Assembly (NCBI GenBank): GCA_900470155.1
Contig: UBZT01000002.1
Coordinates: 1 to 64,000 of the forward strand
Direction of reading: 5' to 3'
From: Hyphomicrobiales bacterium
GTDB lineage: Bacteria; Pseudomonadota; Alphaproteobacteria; Rhizobiales; Rhizobiaceae
Length of the DNA stretch: 64,000 nucleotides
In this document: piece after piece, positions 1 to 8,691 of the stretch
Layout of the letters: each line of letters opens with the position of its first letter
How positions within the stretch are numbered: position 1 is the first letter of the stretch
Notes under the pieces: generated by a model
What the model was told of the DNA's origin: nothing
Databases searched by the model: none
Seen by the model: the letters and a program-made list of their open reading frames with translations, nothing else
Program-made: the position numbers and the translations under genes

Positions 1-540
1 CATCATCATGAAATGCGCCAATCCCTCAAGCCATCCGCCGGTCTGGCCGCCAGACTTCTCAATATGGATCACCGCCGGCAGCGCCGAGACGACCCATGGC
101 ACGGATGCGCTCTCGAAATGAAATACGCCGCCGATAGTCTTGGTCTGCTCGCCATTGCCGCCATGGCGCAGTCCCAGCCGCTCGGCCGTGAATTGCTCCT
201 GCATCAGGTTACCGGCATTCGCCGCAATCACATCGCTGCCATCGTGCAGGATATGCCCAACGCCGCGTGGCAGCATGATCAGGTCACCGGCAATCGCCTT
301 AATTGAGGCTTCACCGGCCACCCGGACAGTCAGGCTGCCCTCCAGAACCACGAAGAAATAGGCTGATCCTGGTTCGAAGCGCAGCGCCCAGGGATGGTTC
401 AGCTCCGCGGAGAATACCAGTTCGCCACGCAGTCTCACCAGGTCGAGCATCTGGGACAACAGATCGACGCGTGAGGCAAGCATGGGAGAAAACCCGGACG
501 ATGAGGCATGCCTTGCGGCGTTCCAGTCATGGTCTTCCAT
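1..540 (-). CDS. AraC-family transcriptional regulator, N-terminal part (cut by window edge)
   Basis: An open frame of 180 codons enters from the window edge with no stop. The visible part is a cupin_6-type ligand-binding domain: an early segment reading LLSQMLDLVRLRG, then a beta-barrel stretch with YFFVVLEGSLTV and GDLIMLPRGVGHIL, typical of AraC-family cupin regulators. The C-terminal double helix-turn-helix would lie outside the window. ATG at 538-540 has an AAGGAATG Shine-Dalgarno; a later ATG at 481-483 matches where many relatives begin but has no ribosome site. The gene is divergent from the alpha/beta hydrolase at 710, its likely target through the 169-bp gap. Family assignment is fairly sure, the ligand unknown. 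Confidence 0.75.
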   Translation of the reverse strand, partial: MEDHDWNAARHASSSGFSPMLASRVDLLSQMLDLVRLRGELVFSAELNHPWALRFEPGSAYFFVVLEGSLTVRVAGEASIKAIAGDLIMLPRGVGHILHDGSDVIAANAGNLMQEQFTAERLGLRHGGNGEQTKTIGGVFHFESASVPWVVSALPAVIHIEKSGGQTGGWLEGLAHFMMM

Positions 541-709
541 TTCAGCATTCCTTAAATTCGAGAGGTCTTCAGAACGAAATATGCAGTCAGGTCAACACCC
601 TACCAACGGACACCAGATCGTCCATGTTCGACGGGGCGAGTGCCGAGAGCATTGCAGATTATCCGGACTGAAATCAACCGCGCCGACGCGCTACCAATGG
701 AGCCCCACA

Positions 710-1480
710 ATGAAAACCCTCCTCATGTCCGCCCTGATGCTTTCCACGACCATCCTGGGCGTTGCCCCGGTCTTCGCCCAAACCACTCTGCCCGCAACGA
801 CCATCAAGAACATCGTGCTGGTGCATGGCGCCTTCGTCGATGAGACCAGCTGGAATGGTGTCGCCGCCATCCTCACCGCCAAGGGCTACAAGGTCACGGC
901 CGTCAAGAACCCCTTGACCTCGCTCGCCGACGATGTCGCCGCCACCAATGCAGTCCTTGATGCGCAGGACGGTCCGGCCGTGCTCGTCGGTCATTCCTGG
1001 GGCGGTGTTGTCATCGGGGAAGCCGGCAACAATTCGAAAGTGGCATCGCTGGTCTATGTTTCGGCGTTTGCGCCAGACAAGGGCGAGACGATTTCGGCGC
1101 TGGCAGCGAGTGGCCCCGCCACACCTGGCGTCAAGGCGATCCGGCCCGACGCCAAGGGCTATCTCACCATTGACCCCGCCGTGTTCCCGAGCGCCGTGGC
1201 CGGCGACCTGCCCAAGGAGATCGGCGAGCACCTGGCGGCACACCAGATGCCGATCAACCACACAGCCTTCGATGCTCCGGCTGAAGTCGCCGCCTGGCAT
1301 GAAAAGCCGAGCTGGTACGTTCTGAGCGCGCAGGACCTCGTCCTTGATCCCCATGCCCAGGCCTTCTTCGCCGAGCGGATCAAGGCCAAGGTAACGAAGG
1401 TTGAAGGTAGCCACGCGTCGCTTGCCTCGCATGCCGCAGAAGTCGCCGCAGTCATCGAAGCTGCAGCAGGGGCCAAGTAA
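710..1480 (+). CDS. Exported alpha/beta-fold hydrolase (EstA/methylesterase-like)
   Basis: 256 aa. Residues 1-24 form a signal peptide ending in VFAQ, so the enzyme is probably periplasmic. The fold is shown by VLVHGAF (oxyanion region), the nucleophile elbow GHSWGG, a late acid in SAQDLVLDP and the catalytic His in EGSHASLASH: a full Ser-Asp-His triad. The frame is open upstream to about 482, but the signal peptide and a GGAG site seven bases before ATG 710 set the start. It resembles small bacterial esterases related to plant methylesterases and hydroxynitrile lyases. The substrate cannot be read from sequence. The divergent AraC gene is the likely regulator. Confidence 0.8.
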   Translation: MKTLLMSALMLSTTILGVAPVFAQTTLPATTIKNIVLVHGAFVDETSWNGVAAILTAKGYKVTAVKNPLTSLADDVAATNAVLDAQDGPAVLVGHSWGGVVIGEAGNNSKVASLVYVSAFAPDKGETISALAASGPATPGVKAIRPDAKGYLTIDPAVFPSAVAGDLPKEIGEHLAAHQMPINHTAFDAPAEVAAWHEKPSWYVLSAQDLVLDPHAQAFFAERIKAKVTKVEGSHASLASHAAEVAAVIEAAAGAK

Positions 1481-1653
1481 TCGCGCGCTTCGACGCCGCC
1501 GCCAACTTTTTGGCAGCGCCGACATCGCAATATCGTGCGCCCCTGAACTTCTCTGAGGGCGGGGGTACACGAGGTTTGCGTGCGCTATTGATCTCGTCAG
1601 GATCTGGCCTTCGAAACAGCTTCGACAAAGTCGTGCTGCCGTTTAACAAATGA

Positions 1654-1674
1654 GAGGCGGGTTAAACCCGCCTC
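1654..1674. terminator. Bidirectional terminator between convergent genes
   Basis: A perfect 10-bp inverted repeat (GAGGCGGGTT, one central base, AACCCGCCTC) followed by TTCTATTTC on the plus strand and by a T-rich stretch on the minus strand. It sits between the ends of the hydrolase and the HisD-like gene, so it can serve both. Confidence 0.75.
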
Positions 1675-1681
1675 TTCTATT

Positions 1682-2980
1682 TCATTCCGCCGCGAGTTGC
1701 TTTGCGCTCAGCCGCAGGGCTGCAGCGCGGCGATGCCCCTCCAGCTGTTCGGTGGCGCTCTGGCGGACCGCTGCCGGAGCGACTGCTGCGACACCACGCT
1801 CGTCCAGCCATTGGTGAGTGGCGATCTTGACGTATGATCCGACCCAAAGGCCACCGGTGTAGCGACCGGCCGCCATGGTAGGCAGTGTGTGGTTCGTACC
1901 GCTGCACTTGTCTGAATAGACGACGCTTGCCAGTTCACCGATGAAGATCGAACCGTAGTTGCGAAGCTTCTTGGCCATAGCCATCGGATCGCGCGTGTGC
2001 ACCTGTAGGTGTTCCGTTGCAATGAAATCCGAGTAGGCGATCATCGTCTCTTCGTCTTCAACGACCGTGACTTCGCCGTAGTCCCTCCATGCAACGCCGG
2101 CGACGGGAGCGGTCGACAAGGTCTCAAGCTGCTTTTCGACTTCCCGGATCGTATCTTGTGCAAGCTTGCGGTCGGTCGTGACCAGGCCGACGCGGGTACG
2201 GACATCATGCTCGGCCTGGGCCAGCATATCGGTCGCCAAGGTGGCCGGATTTGCTGTTTCGTCTGCAACGATAAAGATTTCGCTCGGCCCTGCCAGCTGG
2301 TCGATACCGACCTGACCGAAGACCTGTCGCTTGGCCTCATTCACAAAAGCATTGCCCGGACCAACAATCTTGTCGACTGCAGGAATGGTCTCGGTTCCGT
2401 AGGCCATTGCAGCAATTGCCTGGGCGCCACCGACGCGGAAAATGCGGTCCGCACCGGCCAGATGGCAGCCTGCAATCATTGCAGGGTGTGCATTGGGTGG
2501 AAGGCAGGCGATGACCTGGTCACATCCAGCAACCTTGGCGGGAACAATCGTCATGACAGGCGCCGAGAGCAGCGGGTAGCGCCCCCCCGGGACATAGCAG
2601 CCGACAATTTCAATCGGAATGACCCGGTGGCCAAGATGCAGGCCTGGAAGCGCCTCAATCTCCAATGGAAGGATGGTCGCCAGCTGCGCCTCGGCAAACC
2701 GGCGTACATTCGCTATGGCGAATTCGGTATCTTCGCGGGTCTGTGGATCGAGATCGGCGACAGCCTTGAGCTTCTCTTCCTGGCTGACCTCGAAACTGGT
2801 CACGTCAGCCTTGTCGAAGGCGACGGAATATTCGCGCACGGCGGCATCGCCGCGCTCACGGACATTTGCAATAATGTCCTTGACGGTCTTTTCGACTGGA
2901 GCCGTATCGGAGACGGCATCTCGTGTCGGTTGCTTGATCTGGATAAACTTGCCTTTCAGCGCATCGAGACGCGACGTCAT
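1682..2980 (-). CDS. Histidinol-dehydrogenase-family NAD-dependent dehydrogenase (catabolic HisD paralogue)
   Basis: 432 aa, the full length of the HisD family. Family metal and catalytic positions are present: the Gln/His pair in AQAEHD, the Glu-His dyad in ATEHLQVH, the Asp in YSDKCSGTNH and a C-terminal His in EQLEGHRRAAA. Start ATG 2980 has an AGGAGG site six bases upstream. No other his genes lie nearby. It is divergent from a cupin regulator and a Pot-type transporter, which points to a catabolic alcohol dehydrogenase rather than histidine synthesis. Enzymes of this subfamily oxidise compounds such as dihydroxypropanesulfonate (HpsN type), a plausible but unproven role here. Family is certain; substrate is not. 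Confidence 0.85.
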   Translation of the reverse strand: MTSRLDALKGKFIQIKQPTRDAVSDTAPVEKTVKDIIANVRERGDAAVREYSVAFDKADVTSFEVSQEEKLKAVADLDPQTREDTEFAIANVRRFAEAQLATILPLEIEALPGLHLGHRVIPIEIVGCYVPGGRYPLLSAPVMTIVPAKVAGCDQVIACLPPNAHPAMIAGCHLAGADRIFRVGGAQAIAAMAYGTETIPAVDKIVGPGNAFVNEAKRQVFGQVGIDQLAGPSEIFIVADETANPATLATDMLAQAEHDVRTRVGLVTTDRKLAQDTIREVEKQLETLSTAPVAGVAWRDYGEVTVVEDEETMIAYSDFIATEHLQVHTRDPMAMAKKLRNYGSIFIGELASVVYSDKCSGTNHTLPTMAAGRYTGGLWVGSYVKIATHQWLDERGVAAVAPAAVRQSATEQLEGHRRAAALRLSAKQLAAE

Positions 2981-3067
2981 CAAAACCTCCTGTGTGGGAT
3001 GATCGGCGCCAACATCTGCCAAGGTGGGCGGCCCCGCAATTGCTCACAAACCATCTGTTCATTATAT

Positions 3068-3115
3068 TCACCACTGGAGCTGGTCTTCGGCAGCGTTCGG
3101 TATCCCCATGGGATA
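3068..3115. promoter_or_regulatory. Candidate operators in the divergent HisD/XRE-cupin promoter
   Basis: Two elements. TCACCACTGGAG at 3068-3079 matches the core of the perfect palindrome at 3723-3739 in front of the transporter operon (12 of 15 aligned positions). A separate inverted repeat, TATCCC-CAT-GGGATA, lies at 3101-3115. The first is the better candidate for the cupin regulator because it recurs at both promoters. Confidence 0.5.
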
Positions 3116-3160
3116 TCCGGTGTCATTTTCAGCCGCCAGATGAAATCAGGGAACTGACCG

Positions 3161-3709
3161 ATGCCAAAAATTGGTAGCAAGCTTCGTGAACTTCGCCGCC
3201 GTCGCGATCTGGGCGTTCGAGAGCTCGCAGCCCGCTCTGGAATATCCCATTCCACGATTTCGCTAATCGAGCGTGACAAGATGAGCCCATCCGTCGATAC
3301 GCTGGGAGCGGTCCTCGATGCCTTGGGAACAACTCTCCCTGGCTTCTTCTCCGATCTGCAATCAAGCCTGCCATATTCGCCATTTTACGCGTCAGCGGAC
3401 CTCGTTGAGATTGGAAAGATTGATACAATCTCGTATCGCGTGGTCGGGCTCGATCATCCGAATAGACAACTTTTGATGCTGCATGAGCGTTACGCACCTG
3501 GAGCCGATACAGGGGAAGAGTTCACCCACGCAGCCCAGGAGGCCGGCATGGTGCTGTCCGGTGCGGTCGAGATCACCGTCGGCAATCAGAAGAAAGTGCT
3601 CAAACCCGGTGATGGCTATTATTTCGATAGCCGGTTGCCTCACCGTTTCCGCAACGTTCACGACGGGCAAAGTGAGATCCTTAGCGCCATAACACCGCCC
3701 ACCTATTGA
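3161..3709 (+). CDS. XRE-family regulator with C-terminal cupin (PuuR-like)
   Basis: 182 aa. Residues about 6-60 are an XRE/Cro helix-turn-helix (LRELRRRRDLGVRELAARSG, then STISLIERDKMSPSV). Residues about 105-175 are a cupin_2 barrel (GMVLSGAVEITVG, then GDGYYFDSRLPHRFRN). AGGGAA lies seven bases before ATG 3161. The arrangement is that of PuuR-type repressors, whose cupin senses a small nitrogenous or acidic metabolite. Position between the HisD-like gene and the Pot-type transporter suggests it controls both, supported by a shared TCACCACTGG element. Whether it represses or activates is not visible. Confidence 0.85.
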   Translation: MPKIGSKLRELRRRRDLGVRELAARSGISHSTISLIERDKMSPSVDTLGAVLDALGTTLPGFFSDLQSSLPYSPFYASADLVEIGKIDTISYRVVGLDHPNRQLLMLHERYAPGADTGEEFTHAAQEAGMVLSGAVEITVGNQKKVLKPGDGYYFDSRLPHRFRNVHDGQSEILSAITPPTY

Positions 3710-3722
3710 GGATGGCCAATCC

Positions 3723-3739
3723 ACTCACCACTGGTGAGT
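3723..3739. promoter_or_regulatory. Perfect palindrome upstream of the PotD-like gene, likely operator
   Basis: ACTCACCA-C-TGGTGAGT, an 8-bp perfect inverted repeat around one base, about 90 bp before the transporter start. A related half-conserved copy lies at 3068-3079 in the divergent promoter. Probable binding site of the XRE-cupin regulator. Confidence 0.55.
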
Positions 3740-3827
3740 ATAGTGACCATGCCTGCCAATGCCGCTTCCCAAAGTTTTGAAACGTGCTTTGCTACTGGTC
3801 GGTCGACAACACAAAGGGGAGCGTCCT

Positions 3828-4868
3828 ATGAAAATTTTGAAAGCTGCTGTCATTGCATCCACCGTCCTTGCGGCGGGTGGTTTCGGGGCGCAGGCCCGTG
3901 ATCTCACTGTTGTGTCCTGGGGTGGAAATTTCCAGGATGCCCAGCGAAAAATCTTCTTTGAACCTTTTGCTGCTGAAACCAAAAAGCCCGTTCTCGATGA
4001 GAGCTGGGATGGTGGCTACGGTGTTCTTCAAGCGAAGGTGAAGGCAGGCGTCCCGAACTGGGATGTCGTTGAAGTCGAGGCGGAAGAACTGGCCCTTGGT
4101 TGCGCCGACGGCATTTACGAAAAGCTGGATTGGGACAAGCTGGGCGGCAAGGATACATACCTTCCTGCAGCCGTCAGTGAATGCGGCATTGGCAACATCG
4201 TCTGGTCGACAGGTCTGTCGTATGATGGCGAAAAGCTGGCCGAAGGCCCCAAGACATGGGCCGATTTCTGGGACACCGCGAAGTTTCCGGGAAAGCGTGG
4301 CCTTCGCAAAGGCCCCAAATATGCGCTCGAATTCGCCCTGATGGCTGACGGCGTTCCCGCGGAACAAGTCTATGAAGTCCTGAGCGGCGAAGGCGGCGTT
4401 GACCGTGCATTCAAGAAGCTCGACGAACTCAAGGCAGACATCATCTGGTGGGATGCCGGGGCACAACCACTCCAGCTCCTTTCATCCGGCCAGGTTGTCA
4501 TGACGTCCGCCTACAACGGTCGCATCAGCGGAATCAATCGCTCGGAGGGCAAGAAGTTTGGCTTCGTTTTCCCGGGAAGCGTCTACGCTATCGACAGCTG
4601 GGTTATCCTGAAGGATAGCCCGAACAAAGACGCCGCGATGGACTTCATCGCTTACTCCAGCAAGGCCGAAAACCAGGCAAAGCTTCCTGAATTCATCGCT
4701 TACGGTCTACCGAACCTCGGTGCGACGAAGCTTGTGCCTGAACAGTTCCAGAAAGAACTTCCGACCACTGAGGAAAACATCAGCGGTGCGATTGCGCTTG
4801 ATGTCGATTTCTGGACCGACAACTCGGAAGAGCTGACGCAGCGCTTCAACGCCTGGCTCGCTCAATAA
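3828..4868 (+). CDS. PotD-type ABC transporter substrate-binding protein
   Basis: 346 aa. Signal peptide about residues 1-23 (cleavage after AQA), then LTVVSWGGNFQDAQ, the standard beginning of the spermidine/putrescine-type extracellular binding family (SBP_bac_8). AAGGGGAGCG precedes ATG 3828. The following genes are the matching ATPase and two permeases, so the import system is complete. Proteins of this group bind polyamines, opines, amino acids or other small organic compounds; the linked HisD-like enzyme suggests an alcohol- or amine-bearing carbon source. A strong hairpin follows the stop codon. Confidence 0.85.
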   Translation: MKILKAAVIASTVLAAGGFGAQARDLTVVSWGGNFQDAQRKIFFEPFAAETKKPVLDESWDGGYGVLQAKVKAGVPNWDVVEVEAEELALGCADGIYEKLDWDKLGGKDTYLPAAVSECGIGNIVWSTGLSYDGEKLAEGPKTWADFWDTAKFPGKRGLRKGPKYALEFALMADGVPAEQVYEVLSGEGGVDRAFKKLDELKADIIWWDAGAQPLQLLSSGQVVMTSAYNGRISGINRSEGKKFGFVFPGSVYAIDSWVILKDSPNKDAAMDFIAYSSKAENQAKLPEFIAYGLPNLGATKLVPEQFQKELPTTEENISGAIALDVDFWTDNSEELTQRFNAWLAQ

Positions 4869-4894
4869 GCGCCAGCGCACGCACGCCATGATAT

Positions 4895-4917
4895 CCGTTG
4901 CCCATTGTGGGCAACGG
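4895..4917 (+). other. Intergenic hairpin after binding-protein gene
   Basis: Perfect stem CCGTTGCCCA / TGGGCAACGG with loop TTG between the binding-protein and ATPase genes. No T-run follows, so it is more likely an mRNA-stabilising or partial attenuation element than a full terminator. Confidence 0.65.
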
Positions 4918-4973
4918 AGCATTCCTCGGATGCGGGAGGGCAGGATGCGTTATCAAAACGAACGTAGGTCATT

Positions 4974-6038
4974 ATGAGCGACGCATTTATTAAGTTCGAT
5001 AAAGTCAGCAAAGCGTTCGGCATCATGACCGTCGTTGACAATCTTGACCTGTCTATCGGCAAGGGGGAGTTTGTCAGCATGCTGGGGCCGTCCGGGTCCG
5101 GCAAGACGACACTTCTCATGATGCTGGCCGGCTTCGAAAATCCCTCCAGTGGTGCGATTTCCGTCGGTGGAAAACGTGTCGACGCGTTGCCACCCCATAA
5201 GCGCAACATGGGCGTTGTCTTTCAAAACTATGCCTTGTTTCCGCATATGTCAGTGGTGGACAACGTCGCGTTTCCGCTCAAAATGCGCGGTATTTCCCGG
5301 CGTGAAATCGTGGAACGCGTGACAAGAGTTCTCGACATGGTTCAGCTCGGCGCTTTCCACGACCGTCGGCCGATCCAATTGTCGGGCGGCCAGCAGCAGC
5401 GCGTGGCGCTCGCTCGCGCTCTCGTATTCGAACCGGAAGTCGTCCTGATGGACGAGCCGTTGGGCGCTCTCGACAAGAAGCTGCGCGAACAGATGCAGAT
5501 GGATATCCGCGATCTCCATCATCGCCTTGGCCTGACGATTGTGTTTGTCACCCACGACCAGTCTGAGGCCCTGACAATGTCGGACCGGATCGCGATCTTC
5601 AATCACGGCAAGATCGAGCAGATTGGCGGCCCGTCTGAAATCTACGATCGTCCAAAGACCCAGTTCGTCGCACAATTTATCGGCGAAACAAACCTCTTGA
5701 GCGGCAAGGTCACCGCGTCCACCAATGGTATTTTGAACGTTATTCTAGAAGGCGGCCACGCGATCAGGGTGTCGTCAGAAACCGCACCGGAAGCAGGTAA
5801 GCACGTGAAAGTTTCGGTTCGCCCGGAACGTATAGAGCTTGGGCGGTCCGGCGAGGGACACAACGAACTGAAGGTGAAGGTCACCGACATTGTATACCAC
5901 GGGGACCACCTTCAGGTCCAAGTGGACGGCGGAAGCAGGCCGCTGGTTGTCAAGGCGAGGCGCCAGGCGATGACGCCCCAGATAGGGCAGGATACAATTG
6001 TGTCGTTCGCGCCAGAACACTGCTGGATTGTCTCATGA
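4974..6038 (+). CDS. PotA-type ABC transporter ATP-binding protein
   Basis: 354 aa. Walker [10 protein letters not shown] near residue 40, Q-loop in [12 protein letters not shown], signature [15 protein letters not shown], Walker [13 protein letters not shown] and switch His in VTHDQSEA. The C-terminal third (from about residue 245) is a TOBE regulatory domain, as usual for Pot/CUT1-type ATPases. It energises the permeases encoded next. Its stop overlaps the next start by four bases (ATGA), indicating translational coupling. Confidence 0.9.
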   Translation: MSDAFIKFDKVSKAFGIMTVVDNLDLSIGKGEFVSMLGPSGSGKTTLLMMLAGFENPSSGAISVGGKRVDALPPHKRNMGVVFQNYALFPHMSVVDNVAFPLKMRGISRREIVERVTRVLDMVQLGAFHDRRPIQLSGGQQQRVALARALVFEPEVVLMDEPLGALDKKLREQMQMDIRDLHHRLGLTIVFVTHDQSEALTMSDRIAIFNHGKIEQIGGPSEIYDRPKTQFVAQFIGETNLLSGKVTASTNGILNVILEGGHAIRVSSETAPEAGKHVKVSVRPERIELGRSGEGHNELKVKVTDIVYHGDHLQVQVDGGSRPLVVKARRQAMTPQIGQDTIVSFAPEHCWIVS

Positions 6039-7216
6039 GCCAGGGTCTATGGTCCTCTAAACGCCTGAAATCCTTCGCGCTTATCGCGCCACTTGCTCTA
6101 TTTCTGATCTTTTTCTTCGTCGCTCCTCTTTTGACCATGATGAAGACGGCGGTATCCGATCCCGTCGCGTCCAGGGCGCTGCCGACTGTTTCTGAAGCGT
6201 TGGCCAAATGGGATCGCGCAAGCGTGCCTCCCGCTGATGCACAACAAGCATTCGCCAATGACATCCGAAATATCACCGATGACGAGCTTTTCGGCGATCT
6301 GGTGCGTCGGCTGAACAGCGTAAAGTCCGGTTTTCGCACGCTGATGACAAAGACGCGCAACGCCGTCACCGTGAATGAGGATCTGACCGATCTCGTGTCC
6401 GTCGACAAGCGATGGGCGGACCCCGCTTTCTGGATCGCCATCCAAGACGCGGCAAGTGCCTCTCTCACGGATCGAAACCTGCTCGCGGCTGTCGATTTGC
6501 AGCGTGATGTCGATGGTCACATTGTCAATGCGCCGGTCGGCACATCGGCCAATCGGACGACGCTCTTCCGGACGATGATCATGGCCGGTGTCGTGACCCT
6601 CTGCTGTATAGCCGTCGGCCTTCCGTTTGCGATGGTTGCCGCGTCAACGAGCGGCTGGAAACGCCAGCTCCTCCTGGGCGCCGTACTTCTCCCGCTCTGG
6701 ACGTCGCTCCTGGTGCGAACCGCTGCCTGGTACATCATCCTGCAGGACAATGGGCTGATCAACCTGACACTTCAGACGCTCGGTCTGACAGATGGCCCGG
6801 TCCCGTTGATCTTCAACCGGCTCGGCGTGGTGATCGCGATGACCCACGTGCTGCTTCCCTTCATGGTCCTGCCAATCTTCAGCGTCCTGATCGGCATTCC
6901 CAAGAACCTAATGCCTGCCGCAGCATCGCTTGGGGCGCCACCGGTCAGAGCATTCCTGCTTGTATTGCTTCCACTCAGCCTTCGCGGTGTGGTGTCAGGA
7001 GCCTTGCTCGTTTTCATGAGCGCTCTCGGCTACTACATCACCCCGGCACTTATCGGCGGAGCCAAAGACCAGATGATCAGCTCGGTGATCGCTTATTATG
7101 CAACAGGTGCTGCGAACTGGGGCATGGCCGGCGCTCTTGGTATCGTGCTTCTGGCGGCAACCATGATGCTTTATGTCGTCTACCTTCGTCTTTCTGCGGA
7201 GGAGGTGCGCACATGA
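6035..7216 (+). CDS. PotB-type ABC transporter permease with large periplasmic loop
   Basis: 393 aa, about 100 residues longer than usual PotB. Transmembrane segment 1 (about residues 14-36) is followed by a roughly 130-residue hydrophilic stretch before the remaining segments. The BPD_transp_1 core with the EAA-type coupling loop (AAASLGAPPVRAFLLVLLPLS) is in the last third. The enlarged loop after the first helix recalls the MalF P2 loop and may contact the binding protein. It overlaps the ATPase stop by ATGA and ends four bases into the next gene. Confidence 0.85.
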   Translation: MSQGLWSSKRLKSFALIAPLALFLIFFFVAPLLTMMKTAVSDPVASRALPTVSEALAKWDRASVPPADAQQAFANDIRNITDDELFGDLVRRLNSVKSGFRTLMTKTRNAVTVNEDLTDLVSVDKRWADPAFWIAIQDAASASLTDRNLLAAVDLQRDVDGHIVNAPVGTSANRTTLFRTMIMAGVVTLCCIAVGLPFAMVAASTSGWKRQLLLGAVLLPLWTSLLVRTAAWYIILQDNGLINLTLQTLGLTDGPVPLIFNRLGVVIAMTHVLLPFMVLPIFSVLIGIPKNLMPAAASLGAPPVRAFLLVLLPLSLRGVVSGALLVFMSALGYYITPALIGGAKDQMISSVIAYYATGAANWGMAGALGIVLLAATMMLYVVYLRLSAEEVRT

Positions 7217-7998
7217 AAGCGCTTCCCATCAGCAAAGCAGTCTTTGGAACCGCGGTCATCATTTTCCTGATGGCTCCCCTGTTCGCCATTCTTCCGCTTG
7301 CCTTCACCGACAGCGTCTTCCTGAATTACCCGATTCCCGGGTTTTCGCTTCGCTGGTTCCACGAATTGTTCACTGCCAACGCCTGGCGTCGGTCGATCGT
7401 CAACAGCCTGCTGATTGGAACGGGAACGACAGCGCTTGCGACCATTCTCGGGACAATTGCAGCACTCGGATTGCGCGGGAATTCAGTGTCGCTGCTGTTC
7501 AGCTTCTTCCGCACGGTATTTCTGCTGCCGATGGTCGTTCCTGCGGTCGTCCTCGGCGTCGGCATGCAATTGATGTTCGCTCAATATGGCCTCGCCAATA
7601 CGTATCTGGGCGTCATCATTGCTCACACTGTCATCGCGATCCCATTCGTTGTCGTCAACGTGACTGCCGCGCTTCAGGGCATCGATCGTCGCCTGGAAAA
7701 TGCCGCAGCAAGCCTTGGCGCGTCGCCCGCGGTTGTCTTGCAGCGCGTGACTTTACCCCTGGCCATGCCCGGCATTGTGTCCGGTGCAGTGTTCGCCTTC
7801 GCCACGTCCTTGGATGAAGTCGTCCTGACCTTGTTTGTCGCAGGACCAAACCAGCGGACTGTGGCGCGCCAGATGTTTTCGACAATCAGGGAGAATATCA
7901 GCCCGGCTATTGCTGCCGCCGCGTTCCTCTTCATCATTGGAACTGTCGTCATCGCTGGTCTGGCGCTGCTGGCTCAAAGGAGGACCCAGCGCGCATAG
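7213..7998 (+). CDS. PotC-type ABC transporter permease
   Basis: 261 aa with about six hydrophobic helices and the coupling motif AAASLGASPAVVLQRVTLPLAMPG. GGAGG lies upstream of ATG 7213 inside the preceding gene, and the genes overlap by ATGA. Last gene of the transporter operon; a strong terminator follows at 8057. Length and topology are typical of PotC/YdcV proteins, so the long loop of the partner permease is not mirrored here. Confidence 0.9.
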   Translation: MKALPISKAVFGTAVIIFLMAPLFAILPLAFTDSVFLNYPIPGFSLRWFHELFTANAWRRSIVNSLLIGTGTTALATILGTIAALGLRGNSVSLLFSFFRTVFLLPMVVPAVVLGVGMQLMFAQYGLANTYLGVIIAHTVIAIPFVVVNVTAALQGIDRRLENAAASLGASPAVVLQRVTLPLAMPGIVSGAVFAFATSLDEVVLTLFVAGPNQRTVARQMFSTIRENISPAIAAAAFLFIIGTVVIAGLALLAQRRTQRA

Positions 7999-8056
7999 CG
8001 AAAAGGTTTGTTGAAAGCGTGATCCCAGGCCCGTACGCCAAGAGGCGGGCCCACCT

Positions 8057-8090
8057 GGCCGCGCCTCCGGGCGCGGCCTTCTTCTGTTGC
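8057..8090 (+). terminator. Rho-independent terminator after the Pot-type operon
   Basis: Perfect 9-bp stem GGCCGCGCC / GGCGCGGCC with a four-base loop (8057-8078), followed by TTCTTCTGTT. Confidence 0.8.
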
Positions 8091-8166
8091 GACCCGGTCT
8101 GTTCTTTTGTGACCGATCGCCTATCTGAACTACTCTAAAACAAGACTTTCCGTTGCGTGGAAAGGC

Positions 8167-8508
8167 TCAGAAATCGATTTCGAGCCCTTCCTCACAGAAG
8201 TCGAACTTGGCAGGTTCCGATTCACTGCCGTCTGCATAGGTAGCCTTCACCCACTGAGCGCAGCTATCGCTATTCGTGCTTTGGTCCCACACGAGATTTG
8301 CAGTCGCACCGGGCTTGATGCCGGCGCCAATGTCAAAATAGCCCCAGTCACTTTTGTTTTCGGACACCAGTACTTCGGTAATTGCCGAGGAGGTGGTGTT
8401 GGTGGCGGTAAATGAAAACTCTGCGGCATCGGAAACATTGGGGAGCAGTCCGCTCCACACGATGCTGAAAGCTGCAACAAAACCCAGGCGGGCGCGATTG
8501 AAATTCAT
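8167..8508 (-). CDS. Small secreted protein of unknown function
   Basis: 113 aa. Residues 1-29 form a signal peptide (SDAAEF at the cleavage region). The mature part is a short beta-rich domain with FSFTATNTTSSAITEVLVS, a WGYFD motif and two cysteines (DSCAQW and DFCEEG) that could form a disulfide, ending in an acidic tail. Small exported proteobacterial proteins with an N-x-T...VS...WG...C layout are known, but I cannot name a function. It stands alone, convergent with the Pot-type operon. Confidence 0.6.
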   Translation of the reverse strand: MNFNRARLGFVAAFSIVWSGLLPNVSDAAEFSFTATNTTSSAITEVLVSENKSDWGYFDIGAGIKPGATANLVWDQSTNSDSCAQWVKATYADGSESEPAKFDFCEEGLEIDF

Positions 8509-8691
8509 GTTCTGTCCCCAAATACGTACGAGTTCGATGCGAACCTTCTTGCATTGTCCTTACGGGAAGTCGACGGAAATGAATGTCGCACACGCCTTTA
8601 AACGAAGGTTGGCTTTTGACGTTTGATTACGCAGCCTGGACCGGTGGCATTGGCGCGTTGCAGCCGGGCTTCATTGCCTCTCGACCAACAG

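Noticed and set aside
482..709. N-terminal extension of the alpha/beta hydrolase frame
   Set aside because: The signal peptide and GGAG site fix the start at 710; the upstream text overlaps the divergent AraC promoter and start.
2009..3157. 382-codon plus-strand frame opposite the HisD-like gene
   Set aside because: Pure antisense of a well-supported gene, with no recognisable domain and no ribosome site.
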